From the NCBI GenBank assembly GCA_003566395.1, contig PXDL01000390.1, forward strand, positions 1-8,184: DNA of 8,184 nt, in the 5' to 3' direction. Each line of letters starts with the position of its first letter. The stretch's first letter is position 1. The DNA is from Balneolia bacterium. Lineage in GTDB: Bacteria; Bacteroidota; Rhodothermia; Balneolales; Cyclonatronaceae. Below the pieces are notes generated by a model. It was not told where the DNA came from and did not search any database. It was given only the letters and a program-made list of their open reading frames with translations. The translations under genes were made by a program, and so were the position numbers. Positions 1 through 6,398 of the stretch are shown here, piece by piece.

Positions 1-1142
1 GGCAGGCGCATCTGCAGGCGATCGCTGTGCTTGTCGTTGAGCATCTCTACGGTGAAAATATCGAGGTGACCGTTGCGACCCACATCCGAAAAATCGACCG
101 TCATGGAGTAAAAACTGGAATTTCGCATGGCGAGCGTATCAATAGCGCGAAAGGTGCCGTCGCCCTGGTTCATCCACACGCGGTCGGGCGTCCAGTAATC
201 ATTCGAGACGTAGAGATCGGGCAGGCCGTTGCCGTTGAGGTCGTGAAATTTTGCGGCCAGTCCCCAGTCGGGGTAGAATCCGAGGGGTGAGCCATCAGAA
301 GCGAGAAACATGTTTTCGGGATCCTCTACTTTAGAAAATGTGCCATCCCCGTTATTGAGGTAGAATTCATCCTCCCGTCCGATTTCATGGCGTTCGGGCG
401 TAAATCCTACACCGCGGTCAAGGATCGTAAAATAATCGTCATACGGCTGAACAATCTCTCCGTTTTCAACGGTATTCTCCCATGTCAGCTCCCGCACATC
501 AAAAACATCCACAACATTAATCTCGCGATAATTTACCACATAGAGATCCAGGTAGCCGTTGCCGTTCACATCAGCCATCGCCATCGTCATGCTGCCGCGA
601 GCCGGACCCAGCCCGCTGTTTTCCTGGTATTCAAACCGACCCTCACCGTCATTCAGGTAGAGTGCATTTTCACTGTCGATGGTTGTGATCAGCAGATCGA
701 GATGCCCGTTTCCGTTTACATCGGCAAACACAGCTCCGGCAGAAAGATGATTTTCATGGGCAACTCCGGCCTGTTCTGTGATATCCTCAAAGCGAAATCC
801 GCCAAGGTTTTTGTAGAGTTTGTTGGGGCCGTCAATCCGGGCAAAATAGAGATCCGGCAGCCCGTTCCCTGTGATATCGCCGGCGGCAACGCCTGAACCG
901 TTCATCAGAACGCGGTTTTCGTTCATCCGCTCATCTGACAGAAAATTATTGATGGTGATACCGGTACGTGATGAGGGAATCATTTCAAAGCCCACCGGCC
1001 CGCTATCAGAAACCGGCAATTCAGCCCAGCGATATCCATTCTCCTGGTGCCATTCTGCTTCAAAGGAATCTTCACTGCATCCAAATAAAAAAAGCAGCAT
1101 CAGCACCGCGATGCCGGGAAAGAGTTGTGATTTACTTTTCAT
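1..1142 (-). CDS. CRTAC1-like FG-GAP/VCBS repeat lipoprotein (N-terminal 380 residues, truncated by window edge)
   Basis: The reading frame starts at ATG 1142-1140 and stays open to the left edge, so only 380 codons are seen. Residues 1-21 form a lipoprotein signal peptide (hydrophobic core about 11-20) ending in the lipobox LFGC with Cys22. The next residues, SED, are acidic, resembling the lipoprotein export signal that sends Bacteroidota lipoproteins to the cell surface. From about residue 55 the chain matches the beginning of CRTAC1/UnbV-type proteins (SSRTGITINNF, then NGSGVAAGD). Five calcium-loop motifs follow, with first Asp at 89, 141, 191, 301 and 353, as expected for FG-GAP/VCBS beta-propeller blades. 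Relatives I know are often about 1,100 residues with a C-terminal ASPIC/UnbV domain, so roughly two thirds is probably missing. No Shine-Dalgarno precedes the start. The likely role is surface binding or a partner of SusCD-like uptake; the substrate cannot be told. Family confidence is high, function low. Confidence 0.88.
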   Translation of the reverse strand, partial: MKSKSQLFPGIAVLMLLFLFGCSEDSFEAEWHQENGYRWAELPVSDSGPVGFEMIPSSRTGITINNFLSDERMNENRVLMNGSGVAAGDITGNGLPDLYFARIDGPNKLYKNLGGFRFEDITEQAGVAHENHLSAGAVFADVNGNGHLDLLITTIDSENALYLNDGEGRFEYQENSGLGPARGSMTMAMADVNGNGYLDLYVVNYREINVVDVFDVRELTWENTVENGEIVQPYDDYFTILDRGVGFTPERHEIGREDEFYLNNGDGTFSKVEDPENMFLASDGSPLGFYPDWGLAAKFHDLNGNGLPDLYVSNDYWTPDRVWMNQGDGTFRAIDTLAMRNSSFYSMTVDFSDVGRNGHLDIFTVEMLNDKHSDRLQMRL

Positions 1143-1323
1143 TAAGTCAATACATTATCCCGATTTCGCCCCGTGCCGGGTGTAGTTCCCGGATTGGTAT
1201 TCAAGGCTTAGGTCACGCCCTGATCTTTCATTCCAGTTCAATTGAGACTAATGATCTGGAATGAAAAGATTTAAAGTTGAGGCAAAATCGTATCGTTTAT
1301 TTCGAATAAAATTAGGTCTATTC
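1143..1323. other. Intergenic spacer between two minus-strand genes
   Basis: This spacer has no supportable gene. It contains three inverted repeats. One is AT-only, TTTATT-TCG-AATAAA (1296-1310), just beyond the regulator stop codon. One is a perfect 11-bp repeat (1226-1236 with 1256-1266). One is a 5-bp GC-rich repeat, CCGGG-7-CCCGG (1176-1180 with 1188-1192), close to the lipoprotein start. None has a clear T-run on the minus strand, so I do not call a terminator. The promoter of the lipoprotein gene probably lies here, but I see no convincing -35/-10 pair. Confidence 0.5.
1226..1266. repeat. 11-bp perfect inverted repeat (TTTCATTCCAG / CTGGAATGAAA)
   Basis: The left arm TTTCATTCCAG (1226-1236) is exactly complementary to CTGGAATGAAA (1256-1266), with a 19-base loop. 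Pairing can extend by about three bases (ATC/GAT) across a one-base bulge. No T-tract follows on either strand, so it is not a standard intrinsic terminator. It lies 84-124 bases upstream of the lipoprotein start and 58 bases past the regulator stop. An operator or a leader RNA hairpin for the lipoprotein gene is possible, as is a processing or decay-blocking hairpin at the regulator mRNA 3' end. Confidence 0.55.
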
Positions 1324-2223
1324 TTAAGATGCGTGCGAAATATTCTCCACCCGCTCTTCGTATTTTTTCACATAGGCTGTAGGTGAAAGCCCCGTTACTT
1401 TTTTAAACTGGCGATTAAAATTCGAAACGTTGTTAAAACCGCACTCATAGCAGATTTGAGAGACATTTAATTCACTGTCACGCAGCATTTTACACGCTTT
1501 TGAGACCCTAACTTCGATCAAAAACTGGATAAATGTTTTCCGGGTGTGCTGTTTAAAAAAGTGACAAAACGCAGCCTGACTATAATTCGCAATATTGGCT
1601 GCATCTTCCAGCTTTATATTGTCTTTATAATTCATGAAAATGTAATTAATCACCTCATTGATCTTGTGATTTTCATTGTCACTCAGAGGTTCCGGACTGT
1701 TAATACTCGCCAGGTAAGCATATTCATCTGAGGTAGCAAGCTCATTCAGGATGGATAAAATTTCCAGAAATTGTTCAAATCCTTCAATATCCACGAGTGA
1801 ACGAATCCGTTCTTCTACTTTTTGAACCGTCCGAGCCGAAAACTTAAGTCCTCTGCCCGACCGTTCTATCAAATTCTGGATATCAGCCATCTCTTCGATT
1901 GTAAAAAAACCGTTTCCAAGTGACTCTTCCTGGAAAAATACAGAGACCGAATGCGACATAAGTTTACTATCCTCCTCAAAATATTCCGGAGAATTTTTAA
2001 ACACATGCGACTGGTTGGATCCGATCAGGAACAGGTCTCCCGGTTCAAAATGTGTAAACATATTGCCCACAAAAAGATCCCCGGTCCCTTCTATAACATA
2101 TTTTAACTGTAGCTCCGGGTGATAGTGAAGTTTATCATAAAAGTGAGGCAAATAATCGTGTTCGAGCAAGAATCCTTTTTTGCCGGTTTTTGGCAGACGA
2201 AAATAAATTGATTTATCCCGCAT
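1324..2223 (-). CDS. AraC-family transcriptional regulator with N-terminal cupin domain
   Basis: This encodes a 299-residue DNA-binding regulator of the usual AraC-family length. Residues about 15-100 form a cupin-type sensor domain with the HYHPELQL signature (His33, His35) and EPGDLFLIGSNQSH (60-73), typical of ligand-binding jelly-roll folds. The C-terminal AraC domain spans about 185-290. Its two helix-turn-helix units lie near 204-224 (LEDAANIANYSQAAFCHFFK) and 253-277, the second with the family signature CGFNNVSNFNRQFKKVTGLSP beginning at Cys261. I choose ATG 2223-2221 because AAAGGTGA (2229-2236) sits five bases upstream; a GTG ten codons earlier is in frame but lacks such a site. The gene is divergent from the hydroxyproline genes across 487 bases. 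AraC-family control of hydroxyproline genes is known in Pseudomonas (LhpR), so control of this cluster is likely, but that is inference. Confidence 0.9.
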   Translation of the reverse strand: MRDKSIYFRLPKTGKKGFLLEHDYLPHFYDKLHYHPELQLKYVIEGTGDLFVGNMFTHFEPGDLFLIGSNQSHVFKNSPEYFEEDSKLMSHSVSVFFQEESLGNGFFTIEEMADIQNLIERSGRGLKFSARTVQKVEERIRSLVDIEGFEQFLEILSILNELATSDEYAYLASINSPEPLSDNENHKINEVINYIFMNYKDNIKLEDAANIANYSQAAFCHFFKQHTRKTFIQFLIEVRVSKACKMLRDSELNVSQICYECGFNNVSNFNRQFKKVTGLSPTAYVKKYEERVENISHAS

Positions 2224-2225
2224 AG

Positions 2226-2267
2226 TGATCACCTTTATTTTGTTAACATACACGTATTTTGATCACC
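2226..2267. repeat. Direct repeat TGATCACC, two copies 34 bp apart
   Basis: TGATCACC occurs at 2226-2233 and 2260-2267 in the same orientation, start to start 34 bases, about three helical turns. TGTTAACA lies between them at 2241-2248. AraC-family dimers commonly bind direct repeats, so this may be an autoregulatory operator at the regulator start. The copies are only 8 bp, so chance remains possible. Confidence 0.35.
2229..2236 (-). promoter_or_regulatory. Shine-Dalgarno of the AraC regulator, deciding its start
   Basis: On the minus strand AAAGGTGA ends five bases before the ATG at 2223-2221. It is the only good Shine-Dalgarno seen at any gene start in the window. It favours this ATG over the GTG at 2253-2251, and it overlaps the palindrome GTGATCAC, so a protein bound there could also block translation-start DNA. 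Confidence 0.7.
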
Positions 2268-2298
2268 AATGTGCAAAATTCCGCATTAAGTGTGTAAG

Positions 2299-2326
2299 AT
2301 TGTATCAAAAAAAAGAAATTTTTCAG
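2299..2326 (-). promoter_or_regulatory. Possible promoter of the AraC regulator
   Basis: On the minus strand CTGAAA (2326-2321) and TACAAT (2304-2299) are separated by 16 bases and match sigma-70 consensus hexamers at four and five positions. This would give a leader of roughly 70 bases before the ATG. If the organism uses the Bacteroidota-type promoter (TTTG and TAnnTTTG), this call would be wrong. Confidence 0.22.
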
Positions 2327-2448
2327 AGCATAGAATAAAATAGTACCAGTACTGACCGGTATTTTAAAATGCAGAATAGCAGGTTGTAACGATTTACTGA
2401 ATCACGTAATCAATCTATGGAAAACCCCTTCCTAAACGGTTTTTAAAA

Positions 2449-2476
2449 TTGTAAAAGGATTAAAAACGAATAAAAT
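2449..2476 (+). promoter_or_regulatory. Possible promoter of the hydroxyproline genes
   Basis: TTGTAA (2449-2454) and TAAAAT (2471-2476) are spaced by 16 bases and resemble sigma-70 hexamers (four and five matches). The near-palindrome TATAC-ACT-GTATA (2486-2498) lies just downstream, where a bound repressor or activator could act. The implied leader would exceed 200 bases, which is long. The region is so AT-rich that the match is weak evidence. Confidence 0.2.
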
Positions 2477-2710
2477 TCACGAACATATACACTGTATAAA
2501 TCAAAATTGTAGAAGACTTTCAGGAGAGTATTGCATTACATTTTTTTGAAGTTGCAAAAGAATTATGATCGACCGATTATATTATTAGAATGAACAACGC
2601 TATGATATGGCTATGTTTATGAGACGTTATTGTTTATAAAAAGCACCGGTTGTACATCCAATCATAGTTCTTGAGCTGCACATTTCAATCAAAATTCAGA
2701 TAAAAGCTAT

Positions 2711-3640
2711 ATGAAAATTCACTGGAAAGGAGTCTACCCCGCAATTACTACCAAGTTCAATGAAGATGGTTCTCTTGATTTTAAAACATTTGAAAAAAAT
2801 ATTCACACCCAGCTCGAAGCGGGAATTCACGGAATAATCCTTGGAGGAACTCTAGGTGAAGCGAGTACACTTAAAAACGGGGAGAAGCTTCAGCTTCTTG
2901 AAAAAACACTCGAATTGGTTGATGGAAACATACCGGTAATCATAAATATTGCAGAACCAACAACTGATGCTGCGATTGAAGCCGCCCGGGATGCTCAAAA
3001 GAACGGTGCTGCCGGGTTGATGCTGCTCCCGCCTATGCGTTATAAAGCGGATGATCGCGAAACGGTGGAGTTTTTTAAGGCTGTTGCGGATTCTACAGAA
3101 CTGCCAATTATGATTTATAATAACCCTGTGGACTACGGTATTGAAGTTACTCTCGAAATGTTCGAACAGCTTACCGAACATGATAACATTCAAGCCGTGA
3201 AAGAGTCTACCAGGGATGTTACTAACGTCACGCGAATGATTAACCGGTTTGGAGATCGTTTCAGTATTTTGTGTGGAGTGGATACGCTTGCCATGGAGAC
3301 TCTGCTGCTCGGTGCATCCGGCTGGGTGGCTGGTCTTGTTTGCGCTTTTCCAAGGGAAACGGTGTCCATCTATGAGCTGTGTAAAGTGGGCAAGGTGGAT
3401 GAAGCTGCAGAAATTTATCGATGGTTTATGCCCCTTCTTGAACTCGATATTACCCCAAAACTTGTACAAAACATCAAACTTGCTGAAGTTGCAACCGGAA
3501 TTGGCACCGAACATGTACGCAGACCTCGCCTTAAACTTGCAGGGCGCGAGCGTGAACATGTATTAGGTGTAATAGACAGCGCCATGAAAACGCGGCCGAA
3601 AATCACGCAATATCTTGTTAATCAAAAACAATCAGTTTAA
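2711..3640 (+). CDS. DapA/N-acetylneuraminate lyase superfamily enzyme, probable 1-pyrroline-4-hydroxy-2-carboxylate deaminase
   Basis: This encodes a 309-residue (beta/alpha)8-barrel class I lyase of standard family length, expected in the cytoplasm. The substrate-carboxylate loop reads GGTLGEAS (45-52, the family GGTTGE motif). Tyr136 lies in IMIYNNP, and the Schiff-base lysine is Lys164 in AVKESTRD. The family covers dihydrodipicolinate synthase, sialate lyase, keto-deoxy-sugar dehydratases and the deaminase of hydroxyproline breakdown. The neighbours decide: with an epimerase, a D-amino acid oxidase and a semialdehyde dehydrogenase beside it, the likely reaction is 1-pyrroline-4-hydroxy-2-carboxylate to 2-oxoglutarate semialdehyde plus ammonia. 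Keto-deoxy-glucarate dehydratase would also make that semialdehyde and is the main alternative; lysine biosynthesis is unlikely here. The stop codon TAA overlaps the next ATG by one base, suggesting translational coupling. No Shine-Dalgarno is seen before the start. Confidence 0.88.
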   Translation: MKIHWKGVYPAITTKFNEDGSLDFKTFEKNIHTQLEAGIHGIILGGTLGEASTLKNGEKLQLLEKTLELVDGNIPVIINIAEPTTDAAIEAARDAQKNGAAGLMLLPPMRYKADDRETVEFFKAVADSTELPIMIYNNPVDYGIEVTLEMFEQLTEHDNIQAVKESTRDVTNVTRMINRFGDRFSILCGVDTLAMETLLLGASGWVAGLVCAFPRETVSIYELCKVGKVDEAAEIYRWFMPLLELDITPKLVQNIKLAEVATGIGTEHVRRPRLKLAGREREHVLGVIDSAMKTRPKITQYLVNQKQSV

Positions 3641-5208
3641 TGATAGAAGGCAAAAACTTTATTGGAGCTACTTATTCAAAAAAAGGTGATTCATTTCTCC
3701 AGGCCTCCAATCCGAAGACGAATAAACTGCTTCCTGAAAAATTCTACATCACTACTTCACAGGAAATTGAACAGGCATTTAAAAAAGCCGGGAGTGCATT
3801 TGATCAGTACAAAAACCTCTCCGGCGCAAAAAAGGCTGACTTTCTTGAAGCCATAGCCGAAGAGATTTTAAATCTCGGTGATGAGCTCATTCAACGGGCT
3901 GTTGCAGAATCAGGTTTACCAGAAGGACGTTTTCAGGGTGAGCGCGGCAGAACCGTGAACCAGATCAAAATGTTTGCAGGATTGCTGCGCGACGGTTCAT
4001 GGGTGGATGCCCGTATCGATCGGGCACAACCCGACCGCGAACCCCTCCCGAAAGCAGATATCCGGAATATGCTCTTTCCGTTGGGTCCTGTAGTCGTTTT
4101 TGGGGCGAGCAACTTTCCGCTCGCATTCTCAACCGCCGGCGGCGATACCGCTTCTGCGCTTGCAGCTGGATGCCCCGTAATTGTAAAGTCGCATGAATCA
4201 CATCCCGGAACGAATGAGCTCGTCAGCCGTGCAATTCTGAAAGCAGCTGAACGTACCGGAATGCCCGATGGAGTATTCAGCTCACTAAACGGCAAAGCAG
4301 ATGTTGGTGAAAAGCTTGTTAAACATCCTTCTGCGAAAGCGGTCGGCTTTACAGGATCATTCGCTGCAGGAACCGCAATTTTCAAAAATGCAGCGGCCCG
4401 TGATGAACCGATCCCCGTTTATGCAGAAATGGGAAGCGTCAATCCCGTATTTCTGCTTGATGAGAAACTTTCATCTGGCGCAGAATCTATCGCAGAAACA
4501 TATGCAGGTTCTGTAACGCTGGGTAAAGGTCAGTTTTGTACCAACCCCGGACTTCTGATCGGTATCGAAAGCGACAATCTGAATACGTTTGCAAAAAATC
4601 TTGGCGAAAAACTCGCCGAATACACTCCGGACTGTATGCTGAATGAAGGAGTTGCCAAAAATTACAGGGCACAACGTAAAGAGATCCTGAGTCAGGACGG
4701 CGTTGAAGTTATTACAAGTCCGGCCGATGAACCCGGTCTCACCGGAGCGGCATCCCTTGCTGCCGTTAAAGCCTCCGTATTTCTGGAGAATGATGAACTG
4801 CAGGAAGAAGTATTCGGACCGTTTACTATTGTTGTGAAGTGTAAAGACAGCAGTGAGATGGAGAAAGTCGCCAAAAAACTGAATGGTCAGCTTACCATTA
4901 CCTTCATGGGCACGGAAAAAGAGCTTATTGCACATGCCCCGCTGATTAACATCGGCCGGGAAAAAGCCGGACGGGTGATCTTTAATAATGCACCCACCGG
5001 CGTTGAAGTCTGTCCGTCGATGCAGCATGGCGGGCCATTTCCTGCTACAACCGATTCCAAATTTACATCGGTGGGAACCGGTGCTATCCGTCGTTTTGCC
5101 CGGCCGATTGCATTCCAGGACTGCCCGGAAGAGCTGCTTCCTGATGAGCTGAAAGATTCAAACCCGCTTGGCATCTACCGTCTGGTGGATGGTGAGTTCG
5201 AAAATTAA
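3640..5208 (+). CDS. NADP-type aldehyde dehydrogenase, probable 2-oxoglutarate semialdehyde (2,5-dioxopentanoate) dehydrogenase
   Basis: This encodes a 522-residue cytoplasmic aldehyde dehydrogenase of the longer type found in 2-oxoglutarate semialdehyde dehydrogenases. Catalytic residues are all present: the oxyanion Asn158 in FGASNFPLAF, the cofactor-contacting Lys183 in VKSHESHPGT, the loop FTGS (237-240), the general base Glu263 in YAEMGSVNP, and the nucleophile Cys300 in GQFCTNPG. EEVFGPF near residue 390 is the usual late cofactor-side motif. It should oxidise the semialdehyde made by the upstream deaminase to 2-oxoglutarate with NAD(P)+. The ATG shares its A with the upstream TAA, so the two genes form one translationally coupled unit and start choice is secure. 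A GC-rich terminator begins 19 bases past the stop. Substrate assignment rests on context and family type; the same enzymes also serve sugar-acid pathways. Confidence 0.92.
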   Translation: MIEGKNFIGATYSKKGDSFLQASNPKTNKLLPEKFYITTSQEIEQAFKKAGSAFDQYKNLSGAKKADFLEAIAEEILNLGDELIQRAVAESGLPEGRFQGERGRTVNQIKMFAGLLRDGSWVDARIDRAQPDREPLPKADIRNMLFPLGPVVVFGASNFPLAFSTAGGDTASALAAGCPVIVKSHESHPGTNELVSRAILKAAERTGMPDGVFSSLNGKADVGEKLVKHPSAKAVGFTGSFAAGTAIFKNAAARDEPIPVYAEMGSVNPVFLLDEKLSSGAESIAETYAGSVTLGKGQFCTNPGLLIGIESDNLNTFAKNLGEKLAEYTPDCMLNEGVAKNYRAQRKEILSQDGVEVITSPADEPGLTGAASLAAVKASVFLENDELQEEVFGPFTIVVKCKDSSEMEKVAKKLNGQLTITFMGTEKELIAHAPLINIGREKAGRVIFNNAPTGVEVCPSMQHGGPFPATTDSKFTSVGTGAIRRFARPIAFQDCPEELLPDELKDSNPLGIYRLVDGEFEN

Positions 5209-5226
5209 AAATCGGAAATGAGAATT

Positions 5227-5272
5227 TATCCGGTCGGACGAGGTAATCTCCCGGCCGGATATTTTCTTCTTT
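5227..5272 (+). terminator. Intrinsic terminator after the aldehyde dehydrogenase
   Basis: TATCCGGTCGG (5227-5237) pairs with CCGGCCGGATA (5251-5261), 11 bp with one G-U wobble in RNA. An inner GAG/CTC stem (5240-5242 with 5248-5250) closes a five-base loop, leaving a two-base bulge. TTTTCTTCTTT (5262-5272) follows directly. This is the best terminator in the window. It lies inside the pathway cluster, so it either ends a first transcript or attenuates read-through into the epimerase and oxidase genes. Confidence 0.82.
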
Positions 5273-5276
5273 ATCC

Positions 5277-5339
5277 GTGAATGATTCACCTTTGTTAACC
5301 AAACGTAATCTCTCCCTTTTTTTGAATTTATAACTACAG
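5277..5339 (+). promoter_or_regulatory. Candidate operator/promoter region for the epimerase-oxidase module
   Basis: Right after the terminator lies GTGAAT-G-ATTCAC (5277-5289), a perfect 6-bp inverted repeat around one base, followed by TTTG-TTAAC-CAAA (5291-5303), arms of 4 bp. The run TCACC-TTTGTTAAC (5286-5299) resembles TCACC-TTTATTTTGTTAAC at the regulator start (2230-2247 on the + strand). TTTG (5291-5294) and TTTTTTTG (5317-5324) loosely recall Bacteroidota promoter elements, but the 22-base spacing is long. A separate promoter here would make sense given the terminator; it is not shown by the sequence alone. Confidence 0.35.
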
Positions 5340-6341
5340 ATGGCCGTAAAACGATTTTTTTGTATTGATGCTCATACCTGCGGGAACCCGGTCCGGCTTG
5401 TAGCCGGCGGCGAACCGATTTTAAAAGGAAAAAACATGAGTGAAAAACGTCAGCATTTTCTCCGGGAATTCGACTGGATCCGAAAAGGACTGATGTTTGA
5501 ACCTCGCGGCCACGATATGATGTCGGGCAGTATTCTCTATACTCCCTCCAACCCGGAAAACGATATTGGGGTTCTGTTCATTGAAACGAGCGGATGCCTG
5601 CCGATGTGCGGACACGGTACAATTGGCACGGTTACCATTATGCTGCAGGAAGGCCTGGTTACCCCAAAAAACGAAGGAAAACTGAAGCTTGAGGTTCCCG
5701 CCGGCCTGGTGGATGTGGAGTACAAGATGGAAGGCAGCCGGGTTTCATCAGTAAAACTTACGAACATTGCCAGCTACCTCGAAGCGGAAAAGCTGGAAGT
5801 GGATTGCCCCGATCTTGGAAAACTGAAGGTTGATGTAGCTTATGGCGGCAATTTCTACGCCATCGTCGATCCGCAGGAAAATTTCCCCGGCATTCATGAA
5901 TATACAGCCGATCAGCTGATTGGATGGAGCCGGGAACTGCGCAGCCAGCTGAATGAAAACTATACCTTTGTCCACCCGGAAGATTCCACGATCAGTGGGC
6001 TCAGCCACATGCTCTGGACCGGAAACACAATAGATCCCGACTCCACAGCCCGAAACGCTGTGTTTTACGGAGATAAGGCGATCGATCGCTCACCGTGCGG
6101 AACCGGAACCTCAGCCCGGATGGCACAGTGGGCTGCGAAAGGAAAACTCGCTATCGGGGATGAATTTGTGCACGAAAGTTTTATTGGTAGCCGGTTTATC
6201 GGCAGAATTGAGAAAAAAACTCAACTCGGGGATAAAGAAGCGATCATTCCGAGTATTGAGGGATGGGCCAGAATTACCGGGTACAATACAATTACTATTG
6301 ACGATGATGATCCCTACGCACACGGATTCCAGGTAATCTGA
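5340..6341 (+). CDS. 4-hydroxyproline 2-epimerase (proline racemase family)
   Basis: This encodes a 333-residue cytoplasmic, cofactor-free epimerase of standard length for the proline racemase family. It should interconvert trans-4-hydroxy-L-proline and cis-4-hydroxy-D-proline, the first catabolic step. Both catalytic cysteines are present: Cys90 in PMCGHGTIG and Cys253 in DRSPCGTGTSARMA. Having two cysteines rules against trans-3-hydroxyproline dehydratase, which has Thr at the second place. Hydroxyproline-epimerase hallmarks are DAHTCGNPVRLV (10-21), EPRGHDMMSGSILYTP (54-69) and the acidic C-terminal DDDDPYAHGFQ. The start has no Shine-Dalgarno, as for most genes here. The gene lies 131 bases past the aldehyde dehydrogenase, behind a terminator, and 57 bases before the oxidase. 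Proline racemase proper is the alternative; the motifs and neighbours favour 4-hydroxyproline. This is the diagnostic gene of the cluster. Confidence 0.93.
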   Translation: MAVKRFFCIDAHTCGNPVRLVAGGEPILKGKNMSEKRQHFLREFDWIRKGLMFEPRGHDMMSGSILYTPSNPENDIGVLFIETSGCLPMCGHGTIGTVTIMLQEGLVTPKNEGKLKLEVPAGLVDVEYKMEGSRVSSVKLTNIASYLEAEKLEVDCPDLGKLKVDVAYGGNFYAIVDPQENFPGIHEYTADQLIGWSRELRSQLNENYTFVHPEDSTISGLSHMLWTGNTIDPDSTARNAVFYGDKAIDRSPCGTGTSARMAQWAAKGKLAIGDEFVHESFIGSRFIGRIEKKTQLGDKEAIIPSIEGWARITGYNTITIDDDDPYAHGFQVI

Positions 6342-6345
6342 ATCG

Positions 6346-6368
6346 ATCCGGATGGATCCCGGATTTTT
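6346..6368 (+). terminator. Weak terminator-like hairpin between epimerase and oxidase genes
   Basis: ATCCGG (6346-6351) pairs with CCGGAT (6359-6364) around the seven-base loop ATGGATC, followed by TTTT and then AACTTT. The stem is only 6 bp, so it may attenuate or protect mRNA ends rather than stop transcription fully. Its ATCCGG/CCGGAT core is shared with the stronger terminator at 5227-5272. The oxidase ATG is 30 bases beyond it. Confidence 0.45.
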
Positions 6369-6398
6369 AACTTTAATATCAGCAGCACAACCACCAGT

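Larger units (their letters stand above)
2224..2710. promoter_or_regulatory. AT-rich divergent regulatory region between regulator and hydroxyproline genes
   Basis: This stretch has no supportable gene and should hold the promoters of both the regulator and the catabolic genes. Visible elements are a direct repeat TGATCACC (2226-2233 and 2260-2267), the palindromes GTGATCAC (2225-2232), TGTTAACA (2241-2248) and CAGTACTG (2347-2354), and the interrupted palindrome TATAC-ACT-GTATA (2486-2498). AAAACC (2421-2426) can pair with GGTTTT (2438-2443), but this is weak. Promoter-like hexamer pairs are present on both strands and listed separately; in such AT-rich DNA they may be chance. The first rightward gene has no Shine-Dalgarno before its ATG. 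Confidence 0.7.

Noticed and set aside
387..896. Plus-strand 169-codon open frame
   Set aside because: It lies antisense to the FG-GAP lipoprotein, whose frame gives clear motifs; the plus-strand translation shows no family features.
2251..2253. GTG start for the AraC regulator, ten codons upstream
   Set aside because: It lacks a ribosome-binding site, while the ATG at 2223-2221 has AAAGGTGA at proper spacing and begins the conserved part of the protein.
2421..2444. Terminator from AAAACC...GGTTTTT in the divergent region
   Set aside because: The stem is only about six weak base pairs with an 11-base loop, and no gene ends nearby.
2613..2639. Short leader peptide (MFMRRYCL) before the first catabolic gene
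   Set aside because: Eight codons with no Shine-Dalgarno, no proline run and no attenuator hairpin after it; likely chance.
2852..3559. Minus-strand 235-codon open frame
   Set aside because: It is antisense to the DapA-family gene with intact catalytic residues; its translation is a low-complexity shadow.
2711..3640. Lysine-biosynthetic dihydrodipicolinate synthase
   Set aside because: The catalytic lysine and tyrosine are shared by the whole superfamily; the neighbouring hydroxyproline enzymes point to the deaminase role, and GGTLGE differs from the usual GGTTGE.
4471..5028. Minus-strand 185-codon open frame
   Set aside because: It is antisense to the aldehyde dehydrogenase catalytic region and resembles no protein I know.
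5340..6341. Trans-3-hydroxy-L-proline dehydratase
   Set aside because: That enzyme has Thr in place of the second catalytic Cys; here Cys253 is present.
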